Part shown: piece by piece, positions 19,956 to 31,341 of the stretch | Numbering within the stretch: the stretch's first letter is position 1 | Layout: every line of letters starts with the position of its first letter | From: Thermomucor indicae-seudaticae | Taxonomy: Eukaryota > Mucoromycota > Mucoromycetes > Mucorales > Lichtheimiaceae | Assembly (NCBI GenBank): GCA_000787465.1 | Contig: JSYX01000247.1 | Span: forward strand, 1-48,168 | Direction: 5' to 3' | DNA length: 48,168 bases | Notes under the pieces: generated by a model | What the model was told of the DNA's origin: nothing | Database searches by the model: none | The model's input: only the letters and a program-made list of their open reading frames with translations | Program-made: the position numbers and the translations under genes

Positions 19956-22900
19956 TTACTTCTTGGTTTTGCGTATAGATGCCTTGAGTGCATGCTCCGG
20001 ATTCAGTCCTAAAATTTCACAAGCAAACTGATATCCTTCTCTTGATTCCTTAATCCGTGCATGTTTCTTAGTTTTTCTTGCAAGCAAGAGCATTTCTGTG
20101 TCCTGTGCTTCGTCTCCGAAGACGTAGACATCCGTTTTTGCTACCCAACCCCTTTTTTCATCCGCCGTCAATATTCCATCCATCATAAAGCTTATCTTGA
20201 CTTGCTTACCACTTGTGCTTCTCAGGAACTTTATAAAATTCCACCAACACATCAGCATTTTTAGGTTGAGCGGATAATATATGAGGTGCTACTTCTTCTT
20301 GCGTAGGATCAACAACCTAAAATAGCTCGCCTAAGTACATAGCGTTTATCTCGGAAACAAAAGCTAGTCTTACCATAGCTGGATGTGGCGGAAAACCAGG
20401 TACACGTGCCCACACAACTTGCTTATTTTCTATGGACGACGGCGTAATATACTTTGAACCAGCTGCATAGACTCCTTTTTCTTTACGCGCCCTTTTCGGT
20501 GGCGGTGGTTCTTGGAGTTCTTCATCATCAGTATCGCTTTCGTCGTCCTCGTCTTCTATGTATAGCCATCCAGGCGGTGCCTTCCGTTTCCTGTCTGGTT
20601 TGTATGTTATAGGTGCTGCAGGGGTTGTATTGGAGTACCATAGCAGCCGTCTCGCCTCTGCAGATGACCGCTTCTGAAGTTGTTCTGGTGTTGGTGCCAC
20701 TAGACCTTCGGAACCCATACTACGTGTGCGCCTGCGCATGTCTTTCGGAGTGCGTTCCTTTCTCTTCGTAGCTGCATCGACCGGAGCTGCTTCCGCTGAT
20801 ACCGTAGAATCACGCCCTGATTCTTCCGCGACAATTGGCTCTGCCGTTGGCGGCACCTTTCCTGCACCAACACCAGTAGCCGCCTGGTCTTTATTCGGCT
20901 CCGTCTCGTTAGCAGTGTCTGGTTTAGCGGGGGCCTCTTCATTCTCCGATATTTCCTCCTGTGCTTCGTTCTCTTGTACTGTTACTGCTTGTTCGGCAGC
21001 TTTCGCAATCTCAGCCTCAGCCTCAACTCGCCGTTGTTTTTCTCTTCGAGCCTGTACAGCTGCAGCAGCTGCACGCTGTTTTTTCCTCCTTTTCTCTTCC
21101 ACAGCTGCAGTCCGCGTTCGTCGTCGCTCTGCTTGAGCTGCTTGTTTTTGCTCCGCCTTTTCTGCTGCCTGTCGTTGCCTTTCCGCTTCCTCCGCTCTAG
21201 CCCGTTCTTCTGCTTCCTTACGCTCCTTTTCTGCCACCAGCTCCTCTGGAGTAGGAACCTTAACAGTATTGTAAGTGAATATCTCGGGATGTATATCGAC
21301 TGCCAGTATGCCGGTCTCCGGCTTCAGCTCTAAACTATCGTAGTCTCGACGCGCCTGCGCTAGCAACTCCCGTGATTGTTTTTGCAGTTTCTCGGCCAGC
21401 CGATAATACATTGTCTCGGGTTGATTATATGTCATGCTGTTCTTCCATATTAGCATTATATCGTCCTATCGTAACCTTATGAATCACAGATTTATGCTTG
21501 GCTTGACGACACTATATTACCTCTACTTCATCTATAGTGGAGTACTCGTGTCGTGCAAGCTTTTCCAATATGTCCTGGAAAGACATGGGTGTCTTTATAA
21601 CATCAGCATAATCAGCCGCAACATCAGGCGTCACAGGATATCGGAAGAATCCTCGTTTATCGGCTCTATGAGCAAGAAAGTCAGTACTAGGTCCTTTAAC
21701 CAGTCTGTCGATGAAGACGCTTACTCTATAAGCTGATCCACAACAGGCTGCACAATATATTCTAGAGGAAATAGAATCATTTCCAGGTACGCCTTTTGTT
21801 TTCGTATACGTTCAAGTTTTTGCTTTTCTCGCTTTTGTACTTGTTCTGAGAGCATGCGGACCCTTTCAAGATCCGCGCGTAAATTCATCATAACCTAAAC
21901 CAAGCATGAGGTCATTGATTATGTCAACTCGCTTCCTGGTAAAACTTACGGATGCACGGTAGGCCTTTTCAACTTCGCTTTGCTTGTGCTGGGAAGAAGA
22001 CGCTGTCCAAGGCTATGAAGCGACAGGTTAAGTCACAGTTGTCTGTCAATGTTCAAGCAAGTGATGACATACTTCGAGATGGAGACGTTTCAAAAGAGGA
22101 GCACCTCGCCGTGATTCACGCTTCAACGACCAATACCGACAGATGCTGGTCAATAACTGTCCCTTTTTCCGAAGGTTTGTAGCCTGTCGTATACATCGTA
22201 AGTTGTCAAGCTTAGCGATAATGCCTTCCGGTGCGATAGGTGCTCCGGCCGAGTAATGATGCTGATGTGCACGGGCCGCTTTTGAACTTGGCAGTAGTTG
22301 AGTCACTGCGTTAGCATTTACAGAGTGCTTTTGCCGCTTCTTTTTGGTGTTCTTCCTCCTGTTGTAATCATTCTCATCGATGTCTGAGCCGCTTGATATT
22401 AATGATTCAAGATCAAATATATCGTTGTTGTGATGATCCCGAGATGCTGATCGATTATGCGAATTCTTTGCACGACGGGCACTTTTCGCAAATAAAGACT
22501 GTAAGGCCATGACGCTTTGCTCGACGTCTACTTGCTCCCGATAATCCCTCGGTGTATGTTTATCACAATATGCTTTAAAGACTACTCCGTCATAGTGTGA
22601 ACTGTGCGACTTCATACGCATACAGAGTCGTGCTCGCCGTGCACAAGTGACATGAAATGCTAAAAAGCAATGCTTATTGTCACATTGTATACAGGCTCCT
22701 TGTCGTCGGCGGCATATGTAACAAGTCAGCTTCCATCGGCTTTTCGGGATATTCTCGATATTGTCGATAGGCTCCATGTATACGCTGTTACTCAGACCTA
22801 CTTCAGGAATCCAGATGGCACACAACAAGTGACCCCATTTGTTGGTGTTTGTCTGCTTAAACGCACCGCCTTCATTGGGGCAAAAGATACAGGACACCGG

Positions 22901-24371
22901 GTTTTCAGGCGAGACAAGGCATTTCCGACAAAGCCATTGGCCTTCCGGAATATAGGGTATCCCGTAACAATCTAGACACGGTCATTAATAACTGACATTT
23001 AAGTATCCCTATGTACGCCTTTTAACCTTGATGTACCGCCAGATTACACCCGTCGCAGAACACAATAGCATTACTGTTTTCGCATTCTGTATCGTCACAG
23101 ATCGCACAAGCTGAATCTTCGGGAAGCGTTGGTTCATTCGATAATTGTTTTGGAAGATTTTTCACCTGGCATAGTATTCAATATCAAACATCTTCATGAT
23201 AAGAGTCTCAAACGTTTTATCACTTACCAAATCAAACCATTCCTTCTCCAGCATATCAATCACGGCCTCAAAAGTGTCGGCCGATACGTCACCCAAATTC
23301 TCTTTCCTTCTCTCCTCGTTCAGCATTTGAAGCCAGGCTTCATCTACTCACTCTTTTAGACACTCAGCGACCCTCTCTGCGATGGCTTTGGCATTTACCC
23401 TGCTCATCCATATCGTATTCAATAGTTTCAAACAGATCGGCTTCAGACGGTTCTGCAAACAATATTCGATTTAGCAATCCTAATCTGGAAACGAGACACG
23501 CCCAGATCAACTTGCCAATGTAGCGAATATAGTGATTCTCAGGCCGTTGATATTTTTGCGAATGTTCTGTCGAATGTTCGCCAGACTCGTCTCCCGGTAA
23601 CGCTCGCACTTCATCCCCCTGTTCGTGCTTATCAGTTATTTTGCGAAAGGACGGCTTCGGTAATATGTCCATATTAACATCGAGCAGCTGGCCCATGGTG
23701 TTCTGATCAGGAGGAGCTGGATGAAACTGTGGTCGAGTTGAGAGAGCCTGAAAAGTGTCTCCTTCTTTACGATGTTCTACCAAACCATTCGACCTCGTCG
23801 TCTCTTTTCCACTTTCAACCGTTGTCGGCTGTTCCTCTTCCTCGGTCATGCTGATGGACGACAGCTCCGACGATCCTGCATCGAATTCATCCGAGCTTGG
23901 TGCTGTTGCCTGTTCCTCACCTTCTTTCGCGTCCTTTGCTTCGCCCTCCAAGTCCGAGTTGGCACCACTGCCGCTGCTGCTGAGTTTGCCACTACTGCCG
24001 CTAGAGGATTCTCTTCTACTACTTGATTGCCGAGACCTTGCTGGTGTATCTCGTCCTTCACCCTGAGCGGTCGATGCGGATTCATTGGTTGCCACAGAAG
24101 AGTCCGTCGATGAATTTGCAGCCTGTACTTTCACAATAGGAAGCGGTTCCTTTATATTGAGATCAGGAAAGTAATCTCTAAAAGACAATTCCTCCCTTGG
24201 TCTCGTGGCTGTGGTCGTCAGAACCTTTGAAGTACCGTTGGGGTCGACATGACCAATGGATGCTCCCGAAACCGGATTTAGATCGGCTTCAGATTGACCA
24301 TGATGTGTGTTGCGACGCTCATGCTTTTTGGGACGACCACGACGCCCACGTCCTCGTGTCTTTAATGGCAT
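19956..24371 (-). CDS. NTO1: NTO1/BRPF-type scaffold: EPL1-like, PHD, ePHD, bromodomain, PWWP
   Basis: Scaffold and histone reader of MYST acetyltransferase complexes (yeast NuA3, animal MOZ/MORF), acting on H3 in chromatin. Eleven exons: 24371-23516, 23452-23399, 23343-23228, 23165-23027, 22971-22073, 22012-21950, 21894-21725, 21665-21521, 21465-20374, 20316-20210, 20151-19956; 1278 aa. The N-terminus is RGRRGRPKK (AT-hook-like), then a Ser/Glu-rich region. The EPL1-like segment [14 protein letters not shown]...EYDMDEQDEAWL is at about 280-340. PHD C4HC3 starts [20 protein letters not shown] (about 362-409). The zinc knuckle and extended PHD ([32 protein letters not shown]) reach about 535. 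Bromodomain lies at about 745-845 ([27 protein letters not shown]). A charged coiled coil follows, then PWWP ([16 protein letters not shown]) to the end. The first intron is GC-AG and 63 nt. Confidence 0.93.
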
Positions 24372-25052
24372 TGGGTAATCACGCCAGCGCTTTGATTAGT
24401 GATACTGAATCGCTAAAAAGACACACGATGTTGTGAACGCGTGTTTGACAATGGGACTTTTTTTTGGCTGGTCTTGCCTTTGTCTGGGCCCTCTCTCCAA
24501 GTGGTTGCACGTTGTATAATACAATTGTTTTTAACGTTTTTAACGTCCGGTATTTTTAGGCTGCCCACGGAACGGAAATTTTCTCTTGTCTTGAAATGAA
24601 AGCGTTGGCGATGCCCTTGGGCAACCTAGACATGTTCGATGTTTGAACACCGAATCATGAATCTCGGGTAGATGAACACCTTGGAAATAACAGAGCACAC
24701 GATGTAGCCATGGTGCGGTCAATTACGCTGAATTTACCATGGAGTCTATCGATCGACGAATATAATCTTGTTCAGGTTTTCATGGACTATCAGCGAAAAC
24801 TAGCTTTGTTTTATCCTTCAATCGTCACTGGCTATATTAAAAGTGGCTCTCACAGAAGATGGTGTCTATCGCGCTTTTTGCTTTCAGTAAACTTTGACAG
24901 AGCGGCCCTATGCGCTTCTATCCATCTCGTTACTTCTCTCTCAACATTCTTAATGTTAGCCAACACTCATGGCAATAGAAAGGAAGCTAACATATTTATT
25001 TCACTTTCGTTGTTTTAAAGAACGCGCAAGTTTTATTTCATAGACGAGAGTC
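24372..25052. other. Spacer: NTO1/BRPF promoter side and 3' flank of the next gene
   Basis: Both neighbours are on the minus strand, so this holds the NTO1/BRPF promoter and leader and the 3' flank of the 25053-26849 gene. Small frames at 24540-24722 (-) and 24710-25018 (+) have no recognised domain and are not called. Confidence 0.35.
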
Positions 25053-26849
25053 TTAGCACAACCGTGCCCTGGCAAAAGCACGAGCGCCCGAATAACCTAT
25101 GAAAGCAACATACTGCAAATCAAAGTTCTCGGAATCGTTTTCAGCGCGAAGCAACTTCAACAAGACATATTTTCCCGCTCTATGGAGTGAAACCAACCAC
25201 AAAGTTAGGATGTACTCTAGAATCTGCTCTATTGCTTTCCGGGTTTGAACACCTACCTGTCATTTAGCTCAATTACACTTTGTTTGTCATTGGCTACTCG
25301 GAACCAGGCTACCGGATCTGAGTCTGACAGCCGGTCTGAACCGCCTTTGGATGCCACGTATTGGTCATAATCCCGCTTTGTGAAATGATCGAATGCACAT
25401 GTGGCTAGAAACAAGGAAAAGCAACAATGAACTCTCTTGAACCGGGAAAAACATCAGTCAGTATACAAACCTTCAACATCAATCGGATCGTGCGAAATGA
25501 AAATCATGCCTTCTTTGCCTGTACGATGTAGAACGCGGTCAGAAAACGAACAAAACAAACAGAACGCCACACGAAAGCTTACATGGAGCTGTAAACCTGC
25601 GGTAGCCGCATTACCAAATTTAGCCATCAAAGACAAGGAATTTAGAAGCCAGAGTCGAATATATTTACCCGTGCTGCGGTGATTTGATTATGATCCGGGA
25701 GATCACGCAGCTTTCTTCCTCGAGACCCTTGTTGAAAGTCAAGCGACGACGACCATTGCCGTTGTAGCGCAGCAATATGTTGACTGTACCCCCTCTCTCG
25801 GAGCTAATGTCGAAAAAAGAGAATTGAGTTTTCCGAGAAAACAAAGGCACGGGAGTTTGTTAATCCACTATGGTGTTTTTACCAGTAGACAGAATCATCG
25901 TTTCGAAGAATGTTCTTGACGCCGTAAAGAGAACTATATGGTAAAGGTGTTCTTTTAATAAAGACGAAAAATGATCACGAGGGGCAAGGGTTCTTTGACC
26001 CCTCATTGAGCAACCATACCTGAACTGTCCACCGTCTTCCATAATGATGCTGAAATTCAATACATCCTGTCGATGAGCTGCGTTATTGGATAGGTTTCTA
26101 TATGCCGAAAGATCCACTGCGTTTTCACCGATACAATGATGCGACGGATACGGCGGCGGAGCACGCGGTCGAAACGGCGTTGTTCGCCTCCGACGAAGCG
26201 GAAGAGTGCTGCTGCTGCTGCTGCTGCTGCTGCTACTGGACGAAGCTTCGTGGGCTGCCATCCATCGTCTTCTGTAGGACTCGCCGTAATCAGTAGAGCC
26301 TAATCTGGAAGAAGAAGATGACGAATAACGAGGAGTATTACTGCTGCTGCTTTCTGGTGGCCATGGATCTTGGAGAGTAAGGTGATCCTGTCGAGGGCGC
26401 CGCATAATTTGTTGCGCATGCTCGAGACTGTCACGCCGAGCTGCTCCGGTATGACGGCCCCTCATACGACCAACCCGAAACGCATGAGGTGGTGATAAGA
26501 CAGTAGAATAATCCAAAGGAGAGGAAGAAGAAGAGGAGGACGTGGACGAGGACGGTGAAATGGAGGACACTGATGCATCATACAAACGCTCTGGTGGCTG
26601 TTCAGAAGGCCTATACGGACTAGTATCGGAGCCAATAGCAATTGGACTATGGGTAACCGATGAAGGCAAGGCCACTGCTGTTGGTGGTGCTGGAGGGGGC
26701 AGTGTGTCGCTGCTGCTGTAAGCCGGTGGTGTTCCGAGGCTGTCGAACTCAAAGCTAGCAGGAGCAAACACAGGCGAGAGAACAATATCAAGTAGTTCAA
26801 AATCTGGGGTTTCCAGGTATCTTGAATAGCGACGGAAGGAAGAAGGCAT
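25053..26849 (-). CDS. Ser-rich protein with C-terminal beta-rich (galactose-binding-like?) domain
   Basis: Six exons on the minus strand: 26849-26020, 25803-25669, 25596-25583, 25518-25471, 25404-25257, 25179-25053; 433 aa, closing in frame. Exon 3 is a 14-nt micro-exon that restores HGFTAPCKEGMIF. Residues 1-250 are low complexity: Pro/Ser-rich, a run of 13 Ser, and PPAY and PPPY motifs (possible WW-domain or Rsp5-type ligase contacts). The C-terminal 185 residues look like a folded, conserved domain: LNFSIIMEDGGQFSSERGG, VNILLRYNGNGRRRL, GMIFISHDPIDVEATCAFDH, YVLLKLLRAENDSENFDLQY, VAFIGYSG. The last block resembles DOC/galactose-binding-like beta-sandwiches. I do not recognise the family, so no function is assigned. 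A read-through TAG at 25255-25253 would end the protein early if the last intron is not spliced. Confidence 0.7.
26208..26234. repeat. (GCT)9 microsatellite inside the Ser-rich gene
   Basis: Nine uninterrupted GCT units on the plus strand are AGC Ser codons on the coding minus strand. They extend a 13-Ser run together with mixed Ser codons. Pure repeats of this kind tend to vary in length between strains. Confidence 0.9.
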
Positions 26850-28005
26850 GTCTTGCAGTAAGAGTTTGTTTTCGAAAGGGCGACTGGAAAAGAAGAAGAA
26901 AAGGAAAAGTGTGACACCACACAGTGCTCGCTTCTAAACGCAGGCCGTCGGAGTTCAAACCAAACAATCTGACTTTTGGACCATCCCATTGCCTTTCAAG
27001 CAATTGAAGCAGGTGCTCTCCCGTGAAACCTTTTGACAGCTGAACTAAGAGGGCAACTGTGTTGAGCATTAAAATATCAGGAAGGAAAACTTCACTGTAA
27101 AGTGAATCAGTTATACCCACAGCCTCGATTGTTTTGGTCGCGTGACAGAATAATAAATGGTTCGATGTGATTAGCTGTGCATCCCATAATAACACATTTG
27201 CCTCGATGCGTCTTTACGTCAACCGGAGCGCCTTTTCTGATGATCGATGTTTCGGTTTGTACGTAATTCAGCAGTGCATGGGAGGTGCTGCATGTTACAA
27301 CCTACAGCAAGGCAAAGACATGCGAGATCATGTTTCATTGAGTACCAGATATGGGACCAGAGTGTATCGTGTCAAATCATGGCGACGGACTTTCCTCAGA
27401 TGCGACCTAAGACTTAGTCAAATGGAAGGTCGGAACCGTCTGTGCTTTCCGTTTAGGGGTCCTCGCCGACTGCATTTTTGTGCACCGCAATAAGCCAAGT
27501 CGTCTTGCCTAAGGCTTGGACATCACTGCTTTCTTCTTCAGAGGCTTGTCTCGTGGTCATATCTTGTGATGTGTCTTTACGCTAATATGAAACGATTAAC
27601 TTTGTGAACCGCAGGGTTTATAGCAATCGTCAACGCAAAAGTAATTATAAAGTGTGTTGACATAAATATTGCCCTTATCCGTAAACCAGCATGCGTATAA
27701 TAAAGAAGTCATGAGTTTTTCCCTTTTGCAGGCTAGCGATCTATTCTTTGATTCCCCTAACTGATCAAATAAGACGTTTGTTGCTTGATGATTCAAACCA
27801 GATGATGACTTATCGTTGAACATACAATACAACCGTAAGAAATTCCAACAGTAACACTGTCTCGCCACATCAATATCGGTTGGGATAGGACGAAATCTCA
27901 TTTCGGGACCAAAGTGGATACGAAGAATTTGAGCGGCCCAACAAAAATGACGTGCCCCGCAACCCTACGTTTCCCTGCACTTGTTTCTTCATTTCAGTTA
28001 CTATA
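26850..28005. other. Divergent intergenic region, 1.16 kb
   Basis: Separates the minus-strand Ser-rich gene from the plus-strand RTC4-domain gene and must contain both promoters. A minus-strand frame at 26797-27195 contains a protein-like stretch (LPDILMLNTVALLVQLSKGF) and could be an unrecognised upstream exon. A plus-strand frame ends near 27490. Neither has a domain I know. Confidence 0.35.
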
Positions 28006-29754
28006 ATGTCCTCAAGAATGCCTTTTAGTTCTGCCGACCGGAGAAGATCAACGCGTGGCATGCCTTTCAATTTAGACTCGAGGCGCAGTCGTCCGGAGGA
28101 AGAAGACGCAGTCTTTCAAAAGTCACCAAAGACCAACAGTACGTGTACATCAACAGCTTCCGTGAGATTAAACAACAACAGCAAGGCAAAGCGATCAGGT
28201 CCGGACTCTCCGCAGTCTAGACGGCAGTCGGGACGAATTAGACGACGCAGTGAAGATGAATCCATTCCTCCTGTAGTAGCAAGCACCAGCAGTAAATCCC
28301 TTGAGGGTGATTTCCAGCCTCCTCTCACCAAGACAACACGAGGAGCAACAAGGAGGCAAAAGGATCAAAATCAGCCAACACTTACAGACTATAACATATC
28401 TTCGGCACAGAGCCGTGCGGCTGCAGCCGGTAAGCCGAGCACTCTGATACGCAACGCTCGACGGCCTGCAGCAGAACAACAGAAGGAGAAATCAAAAAAG
28501 AAGGCGAGCGAACGAAAGGAGACACAGGAAACAGAAAAAGAGCCATTGCCTACTTTGCATCTGCCCACAAACCGACGGAAAGACAATGCCTCGTCAGGCT
28601 CACAGTCATTTGAGGAGAAGAGGCTGCTTCGGGAAGATCTGAAGAAGCGACAGCAAGAAATTGAGGACCTCAAGTCCTCTACCAACCTTGATAATCCAGA
28701 CGTCGACTTGGATCAGAAAAAGAAACGCCGTAAAAAGAAACGAGGTAAAAGGAACAGTTAAAGTGTTCTTCGGTGTGTAAGCTGACTTGGCGTATCGAGA
28801 ATGTCCGTATTGTCATGAGGAATTACCACGGAATCCGCCAAAGCCTATAAGAGCAGCCATCAGAAGAATTCGCGCAAAAGACAAGGAGTTTGAAGAGAGG
28901 GAAGCAGAGCGCCTTCTAAGCCGTAACAAGTCAGCATCCGGCCATCAAAATCTTCTCAAAAAGGGCATCCGCATTAAACGACCAGTGCCCAACATCGAAC
29001 AATACTTCTTTTGTCGTCTGCACAAGTTGGAGCTTGTCGTTAAACCAGAGGGTGAAAGTAAAGGATATCCAACGAATATTGATTTCTCCCAACTAGATCA
29101 AAGAGTACGACGATTGGATAAAGAACTACAATCGGTCATTGACCGTGAAGTAGAAAGCGAGTTTCGTGATACAGCCTTAAAGGCCTACGAAAAAATGGGA
29201 AAGAATAAGGCCAGGAGCACCATGGGAGTCATGGCCCGCTTTGACACAACCTTGGTATGCTGACACAGTCATCAGAGATAACTTGTATCCTAACTAATTA
29301 TGTTCTCCCGTGATTTATTTAGCCGGGTTATTATGGCGCAAAGGGGGCTTCGGTTATTCTGGAGACATTGAGCAACATGTTTCTACACAATGGAAAATTG
29401 ACTCCTCAAATGACGGCGCCGCAGCTTCCATTAGAATATATACAACAGGTCTTGGTTCCGGAGACCGCCTTGCGGTTAATACGACAGGACCTACTGAAAA
29501 AGAAACAGGAAAAATCCAGCAAAGCGTTCTTCCCAACCCGGGAAGAAATGGACAAACTGATGGAGGAAGCCAAGCAACTGATGAAAGAAAGTAGCGAATT
29601 TGGAAGCATGGTTTACCCTGTGACAAATGAAGAGGGAGATGAATTCTGGAACGGGCAATATAACGAAATATCGGATGACGACGATATTTCCAGTTGTCTC
29701 ACCAGCAGCAGCGAAAGCGAGGAGGAGGACAGCGACTACGAATTGAGTTCGTAG
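28006..29754 (+). CDS. RTC4-domain protein
   Basis: Three exons: 28006-28744, 28800-29254, 29323-29754; 541 aa. The first half is basic and disordered (many Arg/Ser/Lys, GRIRRRSED, KKKRRKKKRG), consistent with a nuclear protein. The second half matches the C-terminal RTC4-like domain: CPYCHEELPRNPPKPIRAAI, NIEQYFFCRLHKLEL, PEGESKGYPTNIDFSQLDQR, and a long helical part with YYGAKGASVILETL and PLEYIQQVLVPETALRLI. It ends in an acidic tail (SSESEEEDSDYELSS). RTC4 in yeast was named from a telomere-capping suppressor screen; its molecular role is not settled. The first intron is set at 55 nt (acceptor 28799) because it has a CTGAC branch-like motif; an alternative acceptor at 28782 would add five residues (ADLAY, then Arg for the same Glu context). 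Confidence 0.82.
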
Positions 29755-30225
29755 GACTATCTATCATTAAGAACCTTAATACTCATCTCTATCCATATTT
29801 TTGTTATTGCATTTTTATGTATTAATACTAATGCATTTGAACTTGTATATACGAGAACCAGTGCCTTACAGCGAGGCTAAAAGAACAAGTTGATTAGAGT
29901 GAAAAGTTGAGCTCAGGGACCCCGCCTTAAGTCGAGGTCCTCTACTGCTCTATGCAACAAAGAAAATGTGCGCTTCATCGCTTGAGGCTGTTCGAGTCAA
30001 TATGAAGACCGTGATGTGAAGCAATTGAGAGCCTTTCCAGATGAAAAGATGGAGTATCTGTAGTTTATCCTTGACGCTGCTAGTTCTATAATTTTAATAA
30101 CCATTTCCATCAGTCATGTCTTGATGCATAGACGAAGCAAAGAAACCTTATTCGGAGGATCTCCCCGGCATATCGGAAAAGAACAAAATACAAAAGCCGA
30201 TACCAAAGCAAGGTCAGCGACAATC
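29755..30225. other. Spacer between RTC4-domain gene and COQ4
   Basis: No gene or RNA is recognised. Both flanking genes are on the plus strand, so this holds an RTC4-domain 3' end and the COQ4 promoter. I checked for a tRNA around 29900-30010 and found no cloverleaf-like B box. Confidence 0.35.
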
Positions 30226-31206
30226 ATGAAGAGACTATGGCTTGCATGTCGATTAGCAGGTGTTCGCCATTACTCGACGCGACCCGTGGGCACCTGTGCA
30301 ACTTTCACGAATGGCCACAGGGGTAACTTGTGTGTCTTCACGTTTGAGAGTCCATGTGGTTGATCCAACAAGCTGGATAGAAAGAGAAGCATTTCAGAAG
30401 CTTTACGACACACATATGCCAATCACTTCACGGCAACGAATACTGTTGACGTTGGGCTCAGCATTTGCCGCATTGGCCGATCCCAAACGTGGAGGTGAGC
30501 ATTCGGATCCTCAGCTCTTTCTGCCTTACTGCTGTAACAGTGACAAGCATATATATAGACATGGTTGCCACGCTGGGCGAGACAACCGGAGCGAGGGCCC
30601 TCGAACGGATGCGTGCACAAATGCTCAGCTCGGAAAGCGGTCGGCGTATACTTCGCGACAGGCCCATCGTACACACGAGCACAATCGATTTCAACCGTCT
30701 TCGTGAGACGTGCGCACCAGGCACCTTTGGTGAAGCGTATGTGAAATGGCTGGACGCACAGGGCGTGACGCCGGATACCAGAGATCCTGTACACTTTATT
30801 GACGACGAAGAGTTGGCGTACGTCATGCAGCGATACCGCCAAGCGCATGACTTCTATCACACTCTGACAGGTCTGGGCGTATCTGTTGAAGAAGAACTGG
30901 CCTTGAAGTGGTTTGAGTGGGCTCAGACGCGATTACCAATGGCAATGCTGTCTTCTCTAGTTGGTCCTTTTATTTTGTCCTGGGAAGAACGCAGACGGCT
31001 ATTTAACATCTATGTGCCCTGGGCTATCCAGTGTGGGAGGTAATAAGGAAAGTAACGAAGGATTTGCCATTGTATTCACAGCGACAAATTCATGTAGCTA
31101 TTCAGTGCCGCTTATTGGTGTCTATTTCGAGGAACATTTTCATACACCCATTAATGAGCTTCGGCGACGGTTACGCATCACCACTCCTCCACCTGTCGCT
31201 CGATAA
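30226..31206 (+). CDS. COQ4: COQ4, ubiquinone biosynthesis protein, mitochondrial
   Basis: Needed for coenzyme Q assembly on the matrix face of the inner mitochondrial membrane as part of the CoQ synthome. Proposed exons: 30226-30322, 30390-30494, 30559-31039, 31098-31206; 263 aa. The N-terminus MKRLWLACRLAGVRHYSTRP is Arg-rich without acids, as for a mitochondrial targeting peptide. Core motifs: LLTLGSAFAALADPKRGDMV (rebuilt across intron 2), LGETTGARAL, and the metal-site motif HDxxH-x11-E as HDFYHTLTGLGVSVEEE (His164, Asp165, His168, Glu180). It ends with GVYFEEHFHTPINELRRRL. Introns 2 and 3 are well fixed by family continuity; intron 1 is the least certain, because the exon 1/2 join lies in a variable part. 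The acceptor of intron 3 at 31097 was preferred over 31081, which would give an immediate stop. Confidence 0.9.
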
Positions 31207-31341
31207 CCCCTCTTTGCATTACGCAAGGACTTGGCATTCTTACAGAACCGAAAGATGCATAGTAATAACCATAAGGCATTTGTTTACGCATAAGTCAAAA
31301 TAAGAGAAAAGGTTTGGGATATAATAAAGCAAAATGTACAA

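Noticed and set aside
20726..21333. Several plus-strand open frames over 20.7-21.3 kb
   Set aside because: They are antisense to the charged, Ala/Glu-rich region of the NTO1/BRPF gene, which biases against stops on the other strand.
21667..21724. Frameshift or stop in the bromodomain of the NTO1/BRPF gene
   Set aside because: A 59-nt GT-AG intron (21724-21666) removes the stop and restores [18 protein letters not shown], which fits the family.
24540..24722. 60-aa minus-strand ORF upstream of the NTO1/BRPF start
   Set aside because: No domain, no splice path into the NTO1/BRPF frame, and that gene already has a sensible start at 24371.
29880..30010. Possible tRNA-like stretch with TTCGAGTC
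   Set aside because: No matching acceptor stem, A box or T-arm pairing could be drawn.
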